Shown piece after piece: positions 1 through 9,491 of a DNA stretch of 64,000 bases. Under the pieces are notes generated by a model. The model saw only the letters and a program-made list of their open reading frames with translations, was not told where the DNA came from and ran no database searches. Source of the DNA: Flavobacterium aciduliphilum (GTDB taxonomy: Bacteria > Bacteroidota > Bacteroidia > Flavobacteriales > Flavobacteriaceae); NCBI RefSeq assembly GCF_003268855.1, contig NZ_QLSZ01000006.1:62001-126000 (forward strand), read 5' to 3'. A program made the position numbers and the translations under genes. The stretch's first letter is position 1. Every line of letters begins with the position of its first letter.

Positions 1-1779
1 ATCTAATGCAGTTGGTGACTGAATCTTTGCATTTACAGTTTGTCCACTTACTAATTTAGCAATGATTGCTTCGCCAGTGTTCAATGAAACACTTAAAACA
101 GGAATTGTTATAGTTGCATCAGCTCCAGACATTCCAATAGTATTGTCAGGATTTGCATCATCATTATTTACAATGATAGCAGCAGTTGCACCAGCCGCTT
201 TTGCATATAAAGCTTTTTGAATGAATGTGCAAGGGGTACCACCATTTGCTGTTGAAGTAGATCTTCTGATGATAGTAATATGCCCACTAATTGCACTTGC
301 ATTTACTGCAGCTGAACAGGCATCTGCATTATCAGTTTGTCCAACGTCTGGCGTTCCATCATCAAATAATACAATGTCAGATTGAATCATGGCTGGAGCT
401 ACAGGAACATTAACATGCCCTGGACTAAACACGTTATCACTTGTGTATTTGGCACCAGCTATGTCTGAGGGAGTGTTAACAGTTAATAATTGTGTCACTT
501 TTCTATAACTCCATAAATACATTTGCATTCTTGGACTACTGCCATCCACAGGTGTAGAGAAGTTTGCATTATTTAAAGTTGGAGTTGTCGCAGTGGAACC
601 ATCTTGTGCATCTGCCCAAACAAAATCGCCTGCACTACCACCACCTGTACCATAATTGGTTTTTTGGAAGTTTCCGTTAGCTTCATTAAATCCATATTGA
701 TACCAAATGTCATGTAAAATATTATTCATGTAGAATAAATTTGTGGTAGCGGCATCGATGTAGGTTTTGGCAGCCACTGAGGTGCCTGGATAAGGAAAAT
801 CAAAAGTTAAACTAGCGTTTGTAGGAGAATACCCATTTGCAGTTGAAGTAGTTGAAGTAGCTGTCGGATTCGCATTGGTGTAATCTGCTCTAGCCCAAGC
901 GTTGTTTCCTCTTAAATAGGTGTATTTTAAAGAAGCAGTGGTTCCTGAAAGGGTATTAGTATCGTGCCATCCTTTAGGAGAAGCCGTAGCATTTTCTGGA
1001 TTTGCTATTAAATCTCTTGTATGATGATTTGGACTTTCATAATTGAAAGGAACCACACGGTAGGACCCTCCTTGAATTTGTGCAACGGTTAAGTTGTTTT
1101 CTTGTTTGAATACATTGTTATAAAATGAAAATCCTTTATTTGAAGTGGTCTTTTTATGATTGTCAAAATTACAAGAGATAACCATGTCATGTTTCTCCAA
1201 TAAAGCTCCATTAACAGCATCAATGCGAATACTCCACAAGTGGTTGTGATCTTGAGTGTAAAAGTTAAAATACCATGCTAATTTCAAAGAATTCCCCACA
1301 GGTTGATATACTAATTCAGCAGTGATAGGTTCTTCGTTGAGTGTGCCATTTGAAATTTTAAATTCATTTGTTCCAATCGTTTGGATAATCTCACCATTAA
1401 CATCTGTTGATTTTGTTGCAATAAATCCTTTTTTTAATGCATCGAGTACCGAAAGTGAGGGACTCACAGTGTTAATTTTACTATTGATATTTGGAATAAA
1501 TCCGTTAACAATATTTATAATTTCTCCATTTTTAACCCATACGTTAGAGGTAGCATTAAAAATTTCAATACCATGATACCTTTGCTTAATCCAATAGGTG
1601 TCAATATTGGTTGATTCTGAACTTCCTGTACTTTCAATAAACCAGTCAGAAATATCCTGAGAGGTAAGGTTCAGTTTTCCTTTGTTTTCGTCTAAATAAT
1701 TCTGAATTTTCCCTTTGTAGTCTTGAGAAAATCCAATAACTGAAAACAAAATCATCAATAAAGATGTAATTTTTTTCAT
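1..1779 (-). CDS. M36 (fungalysin-type) metallopeptidase, 3' end outside window
   Basis: About 593 residues are visible and the C-terminal part runs off the left edge. The start at 1779 opens a signal peptide (MKKITSLLMILFSVIGFSQ). An FTP-like propeptide follows, then the fungalysin signature NNILHDIWYQYGFNEANGNFQ near residues 345-370, then a PA-type insert near residues 440-590 (SGHITIIRRSTS, AKAAGATAAIIVNND). The HExxH zinc site, which in PA-containing M36 proteins comes after the insert, is not in the window, so activity cannot be confirmed here. Flavobacterial members are usually large secreted proteases ending in a T9SS sorting domain; that is family knowledge, not seen. Confidence 0.88.
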   Translation of the reverse strand, partial: MKKITSLLMILFSVIGFSQDYKGKIQNYLDENKGKLNLTSQDISDWFIESTGSSESTNIDTYWIKQRYHGIEIFNATSNVWVKNGEIINIVNGFIPNINSKINTVSPSLSVLDALKKGFIATKSTDVNGEIIQTIGTNEFKISNGTLNEEPITAELVYQPVGNSLKLAWYFNFYTQDHNHLWSIRIDAVNGALLEKHDMVISCNFDNHKKTTSNKGFSFYNNVFKQENNLTVAQIQGGSYRVVPFNYESPNHHTRDLIANPENATASPKGWHDTNTLSGTTASLKYTYLRGNNAWARADYTNANPTATSTTSTANGYSPTNASLTFDFPYPGTSVAAKTYIDAATTNLFYMNNILHDIWYQYGFNEANGNFQKTNYGTGGGSAGDFVWADAQDGSTATTPTLNNANFSTPVDGSSPRMQMYLWSYRKVTQLLTVNTPSDIAGAKYTSDNVFSPGHVNVPVAPAMIQSDIVLFDDGTPDVGQTDNADACSAAVNASAISGHITIIRRSTSTANGGTPCTFIQKALYAKAAGATAAIIVNNDDANPDNTIGMSGADATITIPVLSVSLNTGEAIIAKLVSGQTVNAKIQSPTALD

Positions 1780-1877
1780 AATAGTGATTTGATGTTATTT
1801 GGTTTTATCTGCGAAAATATGTTTTTTTTTGAGGAATTGCAATTTTTTAAGCTGAATACCAAAAAATTAAGATTTTT

Positions 1878-3212
1878 TTAAGTCAATATCGTTTGATTTA
1901 TTTCTAATGCTTTTCCATCTGTAAGCATGGAAACAAAATGACAAACATATAACAGTCTCTCATAAAGTGTTGCTTTTTCAATAGCATGTTTTTCTGGAAG
2001 GACCTTTAGAAGTAAGGCATCATAATTGCTTGCTTTTCCCTCATAAGTATTAGTAATAGCTGTAATAAATTTGTCTAACAAATTATGAATAATAATGTAG
2101 CCTGAAAGTTCTTTTTCAATGACTTCCTTGTTTTGATATATGTTTTTTACACTCAATTTGATAATGTCTTCAATTTGTGCTTTATACTTGCTTTTATCCA
2201 TCAAGGAGTTATGGAAATTTCCTTGAAGAATAGCTTCTTCATTTTCAACAAAGATGGAAACGGCATCGTTTATCAAAGTTCCAATAGCTAATGCGCGTAG
2301 GTAACTTATACGATCTTCTTTGGTAGTTAATGTTTGATATTTTTTTTTGTTAATAGTATCTTTTACTAAATTGATTAAATATTCCAAAGCAAAATCTTCT
2401 GATACTAAGCCTAAGTTAATGCCGTCTTCAAAGTCGATGATAGTATAGCAAATATCATCGGCAGCTTCAACCAAGAAGGCTAGAGGATGTCGTTCAAAAC
2501 CTATGTCACGACCTGTTTTTTTTATTAAACCTAATTCGTTAGCGACTTCTTCAAAAAAATCTTTATCGGCTTGAAAAAAACCATACTTTTTATCGGCTAT
2601 TTTAGAAGTTGGTTTTTTGGGAAGACTTTCTTTGGGATATTTCATAAAGGCTCCTAGTACGGCATAAGTTAATCGAATTCCTCCTTCTATTCCGGGTCTC
2701 GAATTAGTAACTGTAAAAAAGCCATTGGCATTCCCCTCAAAATCAATTAAATCTTGCCACTCTTTATCGGAGAGGAATTCTTTATATTTCATCCCTTTTC
2801 CAATAGAAAAATATTCTCCAATGGCTTTTTCTCCTGAATGTCCGAAAGGAGGATTTCCAATATCGTGTGCTAAAGCTGCTGCAGCCACGATTGCTCCAAA
2901 GTCATTATATTGGTACCCGTAAATTTCTTTTAATGCGGGGTGTTTTTCTAAGATTTTTTTTCCTACCAATCTCCCTAATGAACGCCCCACCACCGAAACT
3001 TCTAAGCTGTGGGTAAGCCGTGTATGTACAAAATCGGTTTTTGAAAGTGGAATCACTTGTGTTTTGTCTTGCAAACTGCGAAAAGCTGATGAAAATATGA
3101 TGCGGTCATAATCTACTTCAAAACCTAATCGTGTATCGTCTTGTTCAATTCGCAGTCTTTTTCCTTTATCACCTTGACGTTTTAATGATAAAAGTTGTTC
3201 CCAGTTCATCAT
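1878..3212 (-). CDS. dgt: Deoxyguanosinetriphosphate triphosphohydrolase (dGTPase), HD superfamily
   Basis: A 444-residue cytoplasmic HD-domain enzyme that hydrolyses dGTP (or other dNTPs) to the nucleoside and tripolyphosphate. The N-terminal motif SSAFRSLQDKTQV is typical of the dGTPase family. Metal ligands are seen as His68 (TRLTHSLE), the His116-Asp117 pair (ALAHDIGNPPFGHSGE) and a later Asp in EAADDICYTIID. Either of two adjacent Met codons could start it. It lies 19 bp behind the GNAT gene, so the two are probably cotranscribed. Ribonucleotide reductase genes are next door, so dNTP supply and dNTP removal sit together. Substrate preference cannot be read from sequence. Confidence 0.93.
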   Translation of the reverse strand: MMNWEQLLSLKRQGDKGKRLRIEQDDTRLGFEVDYDRIIFSSAFRSLQDKTQVIPLSKTDFVHTRLTHSLEVSVVGRSLGRLVGKKILEKHPALKEIYGYQYNDFGAIVAAAALAHDIGNPPFGHSGEKAIGEYFSIGKGMKYKEFLSDKEWQDLIDFEGNANGFFTVTNSRPGIEGGIRLTYAVLGAFMKYPKESLPKKPTSKIADKKYGFFQADKDFFEEVANELGLIKKTGRDIGFERHPLAFLVEAADDICYTIIDFEDGINLGLVSEDFALEYLINLVKDTINKKKYQTLTTKEDRISYLRALAIGTLINDAVSIFVENEEAILQGNFHNSLMDKSKYKAQIEDIIKLSVKNIYQNKEVIEKELSGYIIIHNLLDKFITAITNTYEGKASNYDALLLKVLPEKHAIEKATLYERLLYVCHFVSMLTDGKALEINQTILT

Positions 3213-3231
3213 TTTGTTTTGAATTTTAATG

Positions 3232-3684
3232 TTAGGATGTTAGCATTTTTTGCATGCAAATGCTGCTAGATACATTTTTATAGGGGCCATAATTAGGAAT
3301 GATGGTAAAGCCTAACTTTTTATATAAAGCAACAGCAGGTTCCAAATAACGAGAAGTTTCTAAAATACATTTTGAAAAGCCCTCTTCTTTCATCCAAGAT
3401 TCTAGGGAGTCTACTATTTTAGAGGCAATTCCTTTTCCTCTTGATTCAGGAAGCACAAACATTCTTTTGAGTTCGGCAACCTCATTTTCATAGCCCTTGA
3501 AAGCACCACAACCTAGAGCATAATCGTTTTCATACAGTACGATTACATTCTTGATATAGATTTGATTGTATTGTGCAAAAAAGTCTTTTTCATCGCCATC
3601 GATTTCTACAAGATAAGCATCAAATAAATTGGTTAACCGTTTAAAGTCGGCATTATCAGATGTGGTTCGTTTTACTTCAATCAT
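3232..3684 (-). CDS. GNAT family N-acetyltransferase
   Basis: A 150-residue single-domain acetyltransferase. The acetyl-CoA binding motif A is visible in LKRMFVLPESRGKGIASKIV, followed by the usual C-terminal ALYKKLGF element. The longest frame begins at a TTG at 3705, but that TTG is the end of a -7 promoter box (3703-3710). The ATG at 3684, giving MIEVKRTTSDNADF, is therefore the better start. The substrate is unknown. It is the first gene of a probable two-gene unit with dgt. Confidence 0.85.
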   Translation of the reverse strand: MIEVKRTTSDNADFKRLTNLFDAYLVEIDGDEKDFFAQYNQIYIKNVIVLYENDYALGCGAFKGYENEVAELKRMFVLPESRGKGIASKIVDSLESWMKEEGFSKCILETSRYLEPAVALYKKLGFTIIPNYGPYKNVSSSICMQKMLTS

Positions 3685-3702
3685 TCCTTTTTTATTTGCT
3701 TT

Positions 3703-3710
3703 CAAATATA
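3703..3710 (-). promoter_or_regulatory. -7 promoter box of the GNAT-dgt unit
   Basis: TATATTTG on the minus strand fits the Bacteroidota -7 consensus TAnnTTTG. It lies about 20 bp upstream of the chosen ATG at 3684. No convincing -33 box is seen. Confidence 0.6.
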
Positions 3711-3721
3711 GTTAAAAAACA

Positions 3722-3748
3722 AAACAGCCATCATTTTGACGGCTGTTT
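3722..3748 (-). terminator. Terminator after nrdA
   Basis: The inverted repeat AAACAGCC / GGCTGTTT (3722-3729 and 3741-3748) with an 11-nt loop sits just past the nrdA stop codon. On the minus strand it is followed by a T-rich stretch. It separates nrdA from the GNAT promoter. Confidence 0.75.
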
Positions 3749-3767
3749 GTTGTTAATCTATTTTCTT

Positions 3768-6182
3768 TTAAGATCCACACATTTCACAATCCCCAGGATT
3801 TGCATTTCGAGCTCTTTCTACCATGGCTCTAAAATCTTCTGCGGTCATTTCGCCTGTTTCATTAGGAGCAATTACTTCGACGGCATCGGCTTGTGGAATT
3901 TGTTCTGTTTTTTTGTCGTTATTGAGTGTGAATTTTATAGCGTCTACTGCAGCTTTTGTTCTCAAATAGTACATACCTGTTTTTAAACCGCTTTTCCAAG
4001 CGTAGAAATGCATAGACGTAAGTTTGGCATAATTGGCGTCTTGCATGAATAAATTTAAGGATTGCGACTGATCAACAAAATAGCCACGATGTCTACTCAT
4101 ATCAATGATGTCTTTCATCGACATTTCCCATACGGTTTTGTAGAGTTCTTTTAAATCTTGAGGGATACGTTCAATAGATTGAATAGAACCATTTTGACGC
4201 ATGATTTCTTGTTTTAAGGACTCATTCCACAAGCCGCGCTCTACTAAATCATTCAACAAGTGTTTATTTACTACAATAAACTCCCCAGACAGTACACGAC
4301 GTGTGTAGAGATTGGAAGTGTAAGGTTCGAAGGCCTCGTTATTTCCTAATATTTGTGATGTCGAAGCTGTTGGCATAGGAGCTACCAATAGCGAATTTCT
4401 AACGCCATGTTCCATAACTTCTTTTCTCAAACTAGCCCAATCCCAGCGCCCTGAGAGTTCTTCGTCTTTGATATTCCAGAGGTTGTGTTGAAACAATCCC
4501 TCTGAGATAGGTGATCCTTTGAATGTTGAGTATGGGCCTTCTTCTTTGGCCATTTCCATAGAAGCTGTCACTGCGGCAAAATATAACGTTTCAAAAATAT
4601 CTTGATTCAATTGTTTTGCTTCATCACTTGTAAAAGGCATGCGCAACATGATGAAAGCATCGGCAAGACCTTGAACACCCAATCCTACTGGGCGATGACG
4701 CATGTTTGAATTTTTTGCTTCCTCAACGGGGTAGTAATTTCGATCGATGACTTTGTTTAAGTTTTTAGTCACTCGTTTTGTGACAGAGAAGAGCAAGTCA
4801 TGGTTGAAAGAGCCATTTTCAACAAACATAGGGAGTGATATAGAAGCCAAATTACATACAGCAATTTCATCTGGTGCTGTGTATTCTAAAATTTCAGTAC
4901 ATAAATTGGATGAACGAATGGTTCCCAAATTTTTCTGATTTGACTTTCTATTTGCTGCATCTTTATAAAGCATGTATGGTGTTCCAGTTTCTATTTGAGA
5001 TTCCAGAATTTTTTCCCATAATTCTCTCGCTTTTATTGTTTTTCTTCCTTTTCCTTTGGCTTCATAGGAAGTGTAAAGTGCGTCAAATTCTTCACCATAA
5101 ACATCGCAAAGTCCAGGACATTCGTTTGGACACATTAAGGTCCAATGACTGTCTTCTTCAACTCGTTTCATAAATAAATCGGAAATCCACATAGCAAAGA
5201 ATAAGTCTCTTGCACGCATTTCTTCTTTACCCGTATTCTTTTTCAAATCTAAAAATTCAAAAATATCAGCATGCCAAGTTTCTAAATAAATTGCAAAGCT
5301 TCCTTTTCTTTTTCCTCCGCCTTGGTCTACATAACGTGCGGTGTCATTGAAAACTCTCAACATCGGTACAATTCCATTTGAAGTTCCGTTGGTTCCTCTA
5401 ATGTATGAGCCTGTAGCCCGTACATTGTGAATGGAAAGCCCAATTCCTCCAGCAGATTGAGATATTTTGGCAGTTTGTTTTAAGGTATCATAGATTCCGT
5501 CAATACTATCCTCTTGCATGGTGAGTAAAAAGCAAGAGGACATTTGTGGTTTTGGAGTTCCTGCATTAAATAAAGTAGGTGTGGCATGCGTGAAGAATTT
5601 TTTCGACATCAATTCATAGGTTTCAATAACCGCATCTAAATCGTCAAGATGAATTCCCACAGCTACACGCATCAACATTTGTTGAGGACGTTCCACAATT
5701 TTTCCGTTTATTTTTAGTAAATAGGAACGTTCTATAGTTTTGAATCCGAAATAATCGTAGTTAAAATCTCTATTATATATAATGTGTGAGTCTAAAAATT
5801 TTGCATGTTCCATAATCACCGCATGAACTTCTTCAGACAGCAAGGGTGCTTTTTGATTAGTTCTTGGGTTTACATAATGGTACATGTCATTCATGGTTTC
5901 AGAGAATGACTTTTTTGTGTTTTTATGTAAGTTAGAAATGGCAATTCGCGCGGCTAATTGAGCATAATCAGGATGTGTGATAGTCATGGAAGCGGCGGTT
6001 TCGGCAGCGAGGTTGTCTAATTCTGACGTGGAAACGCCATCGTATAATCCTTCAATAACGCGCATGGCGACTTTTACAGCGTCTACCATGTCGTTTAACC
6101 CATAACAAAGTTTTTTGATTCTGTCGGTGATTTTGTCGAACATTACAGGCTCTTTGTGCCCATCTCTTTTTACTACGTACAT
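3768..6182 (-). CDS. nrdA: Ribonucleoside-diphosphate reductase, alpha subunit (class I)
   Basis: An 804-residue catalytic subunit that reduces ribonucleoside diphosphates to deoxy forms. An ATP-cone begins at residue 1 ([20 protein letters not shown]), so allosteric activity control is expected. Active-site cysteines are visible as Cys217 (MSSCFLLT), Cys428 (SNLCTEIL) and Cys443 (AVCNLASI). The C-terminal tail carries the redox pair Cys799/Cys802 (CEMC) that receives electrons from thioredoxin or glutaredoxin. The beta subunit gene lies 110 bp upstream on the same strand, in the order nrdB-nrdA. Length and motifs are complete. Confidence 0.97.
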   Translation of the reverse strand: MYVVKRDGHKEPVMFDKITDRIKKLCYGLNDMVDAVKVAMRVIEGLYDGVSTSELDNLAAETAASMTITHPDYAQLAARIAISNLHKNTKKSFSETMNDMYHYVNPRTNQKAPLLSEEVHAVIMEHAKFLDSHIIYNRDFNYDYFGFKTIERSYLLKINGKIVERPQQMLMRVAVGIHLDDLDAVIETYELMSKKFFTHATPTLFNAGTPKPQMSSCFLLTMQEDSIDGIYDTLKQTAKISQSAGGIGLSIHNVRATGSYIRGTNGTSNGIVPMLRVFNDTARYVDQGGGKRKGSFAIYLETWHADIFEFLDLKKNTGKEEMRARDLFFAMWISDLFMKRVEEDSHWTLMCPNECPGLCDVYGEEFDALYTSYEAKGKGRKTIKARELWEKILESQIETGTPYMLYKDAANRKSNQKNLGTIRSSNLCTEILEYTAPDEIAVCNLASISLPMFVENGSFNHDLLFSVTKRVTKNLNKVIDRNYYPVEEAKNSNMRHRPVGLGVQGLADAFIMLRMPFTSDEAKQLNQDIFETLYFAAVTASMEMAKEEGPYSTFKGSPISEGLFQHNLWNIKDEELSGRWDWASLRKEVMEHGVRNSLLVAPMPTASTSQILGNNEAFEPYTSNLYTRRVLSGEFIVVNKHLLNDLVERGLWNESLKQEIMRQNGSIQSIERIPQDLKELYKTVWEMSMKDIIDMSRHRGYFVDQSQSLNLFMQDANYAKLTSMHFYAWKSGLKTGMYYLRTKAAVDAIKFTLNNDKKTEQIPQADAVEVIAPNETGEMTAEDFRAMVERARNANPGDCEMCGS

Positions 6183-6292
6183 AAATTTGTTTTGTTTAAA
6201 ACTAAAGAATCCCTTCTTTACTTTTGATTAATATTTGATTATTTTTAAAAACACATGTTTCCCAACATCTATTTTGTGTTTTTTATTTCATT

Positions 6293-7270
6293 TTAAAAAT
6301 CAGCATCAAAACTGATTTTACTACCACTAGAATCATTATTCATTACGCCAGCTTTTTGATATTCACCAACCCTTTTTTCAAAGAAGTTCGTTTTTCCTTG
6401 AAGCGAAATCATGTCCATGAAATCAAATGGATTTGATGCATTGTATACTCGGTCACAACCCAATTCTACTAAGAGTCTGTCGGTTACAAATTCAAGGTAT
6501 TGAGTCATCAAAGTAGCGTTCATTCCTATTAAACTCACAGGCAACGACTCTGTGATGAATTTTCTTTCGATATCTAAGGCGTTAGTTATAATTTCGGTAA
6601 TTCTTGATTTTGAAACTTTTTGAACCAAATGATTGTTATGTAAGTGAACGGCAAAATCACAATGCATACCTTCATCACGAGAGATTAATTCGTTTGAAAA
6701 AGTAAGTCCAGGCATTAATCCACGTTTTTTTAACCAATAGATTGAGCAAAAAGAACCTGAAAAAAAGATACCTTCTACTGCAGCAAAAGCGATTAATCGT
6801 TCTGCAAAACTTGGTGATTGAATCCATTTTAAAGCCCATTCGGCTTTTTCTTTTATAGCAGGGAAAGTTTCAATAGCATGAAAAAGTTCGTGTTTTTCTG
6901 CTTCATCTTTTACATAAGTATCAATTAAAAGAGAATAAGTTTCGCTATGTATATTTTCCATCATGAGTTGAAATCCATAAAAAAACTTTGCTTCGGGATA
7001 TTGAACTTCACTCACAAAATTTTCGGCAAGATTTTCATTAACAATCCCATCAGAAGCTGCAAAAAACGCCAAGATGTGTTTAATGAAATATTTTTCATCT
7101 TCGTTCAGTTTGTGGTTCCAATCGTTTAAGTCGTTATGCAAATCAATTTCTTCTGCAGTCCAAATGCAAGCCTCTTGTTTTTTGTACCACTCCCAAATAT
7201 CATGATGTTTGATGGGGAAAATAACAAATCGATCTTTATTTTCTTTAAGAATAGGTTCTATGAAAGACAT
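6293..7270 (-). CDS. nrdB: Ribonucleoside-diphosphate reductase, beta subunit (class I R2)
   Basis: A 325-residue helical dimetal protein that makes the radical used by NrdA. Expected ligands are present: Asp43 (EEIDLHND), Glu105 and His108 (ENIHSETY), Glu166, and Glu200 with His203 (DEGMH). The radical tyrosine is kept (Tyr112, four residues after His108), which points to a tyrosyl-radical R2 rather than a tyrosine-free type. The 254-bp gap upstream holds a TATATTTG box at 7423-7430, so the leader is long, about 150 nt. Confidence 0.96.
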   Translation of the reverse strand: MSFIEPILKENKDRFVIFPIKHHDIWEWYKKQEACIWTAEEIDLHNDLNDWNHKLNEDEKYFIKHILAFFAASDGIVNENLAENFVSEVQYPEAKFFYGFQLMMENIHSETYSLLIDTYVKDEAEKHELFHAIETFPAIKEKAEWALKWIQSPSFAERLIAFAAVEGIFFSGSFCSIYWLKKRGLMPGLTFSNELISRDEGMHCDFAVHLHNNHLVQKVSKSRITEIITNALDIERKFITESLPVSLIGMNATLMTQYLEFVTDRLLVELGCDRVYNASNPFDFMDMISLQGKTNFFEKRVGEYQKAGVMNNDSSGSKISFDADF

Positions 7271-7422
7271 AATTAGGGGTGTTTAAAAAGTTCAATTCTG
7301 ATGTTACAAAGATTTGTAAAAATTAGTAGAAATGAAAGCTAATTTTATTCACAATATGCCTTAGTTTTTAACAAAAATAAAAATTTGTTTGAAAAACACT
7401 GTATGTGTAAATATTTGAAAAA

Positions 7423-7430
7423 CAAATATA
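7423..7430 (-). promoter_or_regulatory. Possible -7 box of nrdBA
   Basis: TATATTTG on the minus strand, within the AT-rich 254-bp gap between nrdB and the SPOR gene. No clear -33 partner is seen. A short dyad (ACAC-N5-GTGT, 7396-7408) lies just downstream of it. Nothing else in this gap looks like a gene. Confidence 0.4.
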
Positions 7431-7524
7431 TAAAAAAATATAAAAAGGAAATAACCCCTAAAATCAAGGGTTTAGTGTGCTTTGCTGATTAGAGGAAGGT
7501 TTTGGTAAAAATATTGAAAAAAAA

Positions 7525-7914
7525 TCACTTATTTGGTTTTATGAGAATCGCATTGGGGTATTTTTTTTTAAGCAACATGAGGTTTTTTTCTGCTTCAATT
7601 CGAGTTTTGAAATTTCCCACCCAAACTTTATATATAGGGGTGCTAAAAATTATGGTACCGTCGTAATTTTTGTTTTCTTTTTTGAATTGAATCAGTGTTT
7701 TTTTTGACAAATCACTTGTGCCACTAAAGATTTGAATTTTATATCTATTGGTGACTGTTATTGAGGCGTTTACTTTTCTTTTTTCGTTGAGAAGTTGTTC
7801 GAATTTTGTTTCTTGTTTTGAGTTGTTTTCTTGTGAAAATCCTGTAAAAAAACTAAAAAAAACTAAAAGTAACATGAAGGATTTTAAAAGACCAGATTGG
7901 TGTGTATTTGTCAT
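7525..7914 (-). CDS. SPOR-domain envelope protein
   Basis: A 129-residue exported protein. The ATG at 7914 gives a signal sequence (LLKSFMLLLVFFSFFTGFSQ). A C-terminal SPOR fold follows (YKIQIFSGTSDLSKKTLIQF to the end, with KVWVGNFKTRIEAEKNL). SPOR domains bind denuded glycan strands in peptidoglycan at division sites. A longer frame starting with TTG at 7935 was rejected, because that TTG is the last part of the -7 box at 7933-7940. It is divergent from the act operon; no functional link is evident. Confidence 0.8.
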   Translation of the reverse strand: MTNTHQSGLLKSFMLLLVFFSFFTGFSQENNSKQETKFEQLLNEKRKVNASITVTNRYKIQIFSGTSDLSKKTLIQFKKENKNYDGTIIFSTPIYKVWVGNFKTRIEAEKNLMLLKKKYPNAILIKPNK

Positions 7915-7932
7915 AAGCGATTGATTTTTATG

Positions 7933-7940
7933 CAAATGTA
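7933..7940 (-). promoter_or_regulatory. -7 promoter box of the SPOR gene
   Basis: TACATTTG on the minus strand, 18 bp before the ATG at 7914. It matches TAnnTTTG exactly, and this placement decides the start codon. Confidence 0.55.
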
Positions 7941-8016
7941 ATATATATATTAAAACAATAGGTAGTAAAAATTATTTAGAATTAATATAAATTGATATTT
8001 AAGATATATTTAAGGT

Positions 8017-8046
8017 TTTGAGAATAGTACATAAATTGTATTTTTG
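8017..8046 (+). promoter_or_regulatory. Promoter of the act-cox operon
   Basis: TTTG at 8017-8020 and TATTTTTG at 8039-8046 match the Bacteroidota -33/-7 pair with an 18-bp spacer. Transcription should start near 8052, giving a leader of about 75 nt before actA. This is the clearest promoter in the window. Confidence 0.75.
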
Positions 8047-8127
8047 CTCAAATTTTAAATAAAGTGCATTGTTTTTTTAGTGATATGTAAAAGAATGTGC
8101 CTAAAATAGTCGATAATCATTAATAGT

Positions 8128-9459
8128 ATGAAAAAAGTGGGTAACCATAATTCGATTTCCAGAATCTATTCGTTCGGATTAGCATTAATGCTAACTTTTT
8201 CTTTGTCTGCTTTTGCTCAAAGTGCTCCGGCAGCGCCTGCGAAGGCTGATGCGCCAAAAGCTGATGCAATGGCTTCTTCGGGAGGAGGAGATCCAATAAA
8301 AGGAAAAGAATTGTTCAACACAAATTGTGCCGCTTGTCACAATTTAGACAAGAAAATGACAGGACCAGCGCTTAGAGGCGTTTCTGGACGTCACAAAAAA
8401 GATTGGTTTTACGGATGGATTAAAAATAGTTCAGCTTTAATCAAGTCGGGTGATGCAGATGCTGTAAAGCTATGGAACGAAAATAAGCCAGCGGTCATGA
8501 CGGCTTTTCCTCAGTTGTCAAATGCAGATATTGATAATATCTTAGCTTATACTGATGAAGTAAAAAAAGATCCAGTTCCGGTTCCTGGGGCACCTAAAGT
8601 AGGAGAAGTACAAGAAAGTGGAATTTCAAATAATGTAATATTAGGAGCTTTAGCTTTAGTGATGTTTATGTTAGTTGTGATGCTTTATTTAGTCAACAAC
8701 GTACTAACAAAAATTGCAAAAGCAAACAACATCAATACGGAATCAAAAGCGGGTAGAGTTCCAATATGGCAGGCTTTTGTAAAAAATCAATTTTTAGTTT
8801 TAGTATCAGCTATATTTTTATTGCTTGCTAGTGGTTATTTTGTATATGGATATCTTATGCAAATTGGAGTAGATCAAGATTATGCGCCAATACAACCAAT
8901 CCATTATTCTCACAGAATTCACGCAGGAAACAACAAGATAGATTGTAAATATTGTCACTCTTCTGCTCGTGTGAGTAAAAATGCAGGAATTCCTTCTTTA
9001 AATGTATGTATGAATTGTCACAAAAATATTTCTGAAGTTTCAGATACAACTTCAACTGCAGATGGTCATACCAAAGCTTTTTATGATGCTCAGATTAAGA
9101 AATTATATGACGCAGTGGGTTGGGATGGTACTAAATATACAGGAAAAACAAAACCTGTGAAGTGGGTTCGTATTCACAATTTACCTGATTTTGCTTACTT
9201 CAATCACTCTCAACACGTAACAGTTGCTGGAATTGAATGTCAAAAATGTCATGGTCCTGTTCAAACATATGAAGTTCAAAAACAATTTGCGCCATTAACA
9301 ATGGGTTGGTGTGTAAATTGTCACCGTGAAACAGAAGTTAAAATGGAAGGGAATGCTTATTACGATAAAATTCACAAAGAACTTTCTAAAAAATATGGTG
9401 TAGATAAGTTAACTGCAGCACAAATGGGAGGGTTAGAATGTGGTAAGTGTCACTATTAA
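8128..9459 (+). CDS. actA: Alternative complex III subunit ActA, multiheme cytochrome c
   Basis: A 443-residue exported, membrane-anchored cytochrome of alternative complex III, which oxidises menaquinol and passes electrons on. After the signal peptide and an Ala/Lys/Pro-rich linker comes a separate mono-heme domain (CAACH near residue 69). Two hydrophobic segments follow near residues 170-190 and 215-245, then the usual pentaheme part (CKYCH, CMNCH, CQKCH, CVNCH, CGKCH at the C-terminus). That makes six CxxCH sites. It is the first gene of the operon and lies 32 bp before actB. Confidence 0.93.
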   Translation: MKKVGNHNSISRIYSFGLALMLTFSLSAFAQSAPAAPAKADAPKADAMASSGGGDPIKGKELFNTNCAACHNLDKKMTGPALRGVSGRHKKDWFYGWIKNSSALIKSGDADAVKLWNENKPAVMTAFPQLSNADIDNILAYTDEVKKDPVPVPGAPKVGEVQESGISNNVILGALALVMFMLVVMLYLVNNVLTKIAKANNINTESKAGRVPIWQAFVKNQFLVLVSAIFLLLASGYFVYGYLMQIGVDQDYAPIQPIHYSHRIHAGNNKIDCKYCHSSARVSKNAGIPSLNVCMNCHKNISEVSDTTSTADGHTKAFYDAQIKKLYDAVGWDGTKYTGKTKPVKWVRIHNLPDFAYFNHSQHVTVAGIECQKCHGPVQTYEVQKQFAPLTMGWCVNCHRETEVKMEGNAYYDKIHKELSKKYGVDKLTAAQMGGLECGKCHY

Positions 9460-9491
9460 TCAATTTATTAAGAAGCTAATATTTATATACG

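Noticed and set aside
1322..1576. 84-residue plus-strand frame
   Set aside because: It is the antisense of the M36 peptidase gene, which is open throughout on the minus strand.
7271..7524. Small RNA gene in the nrdB-SPOR gap
   Set aside because: No stable structure or terminator pair beyond the possible nrdB promoter and a short dyad could be supported.
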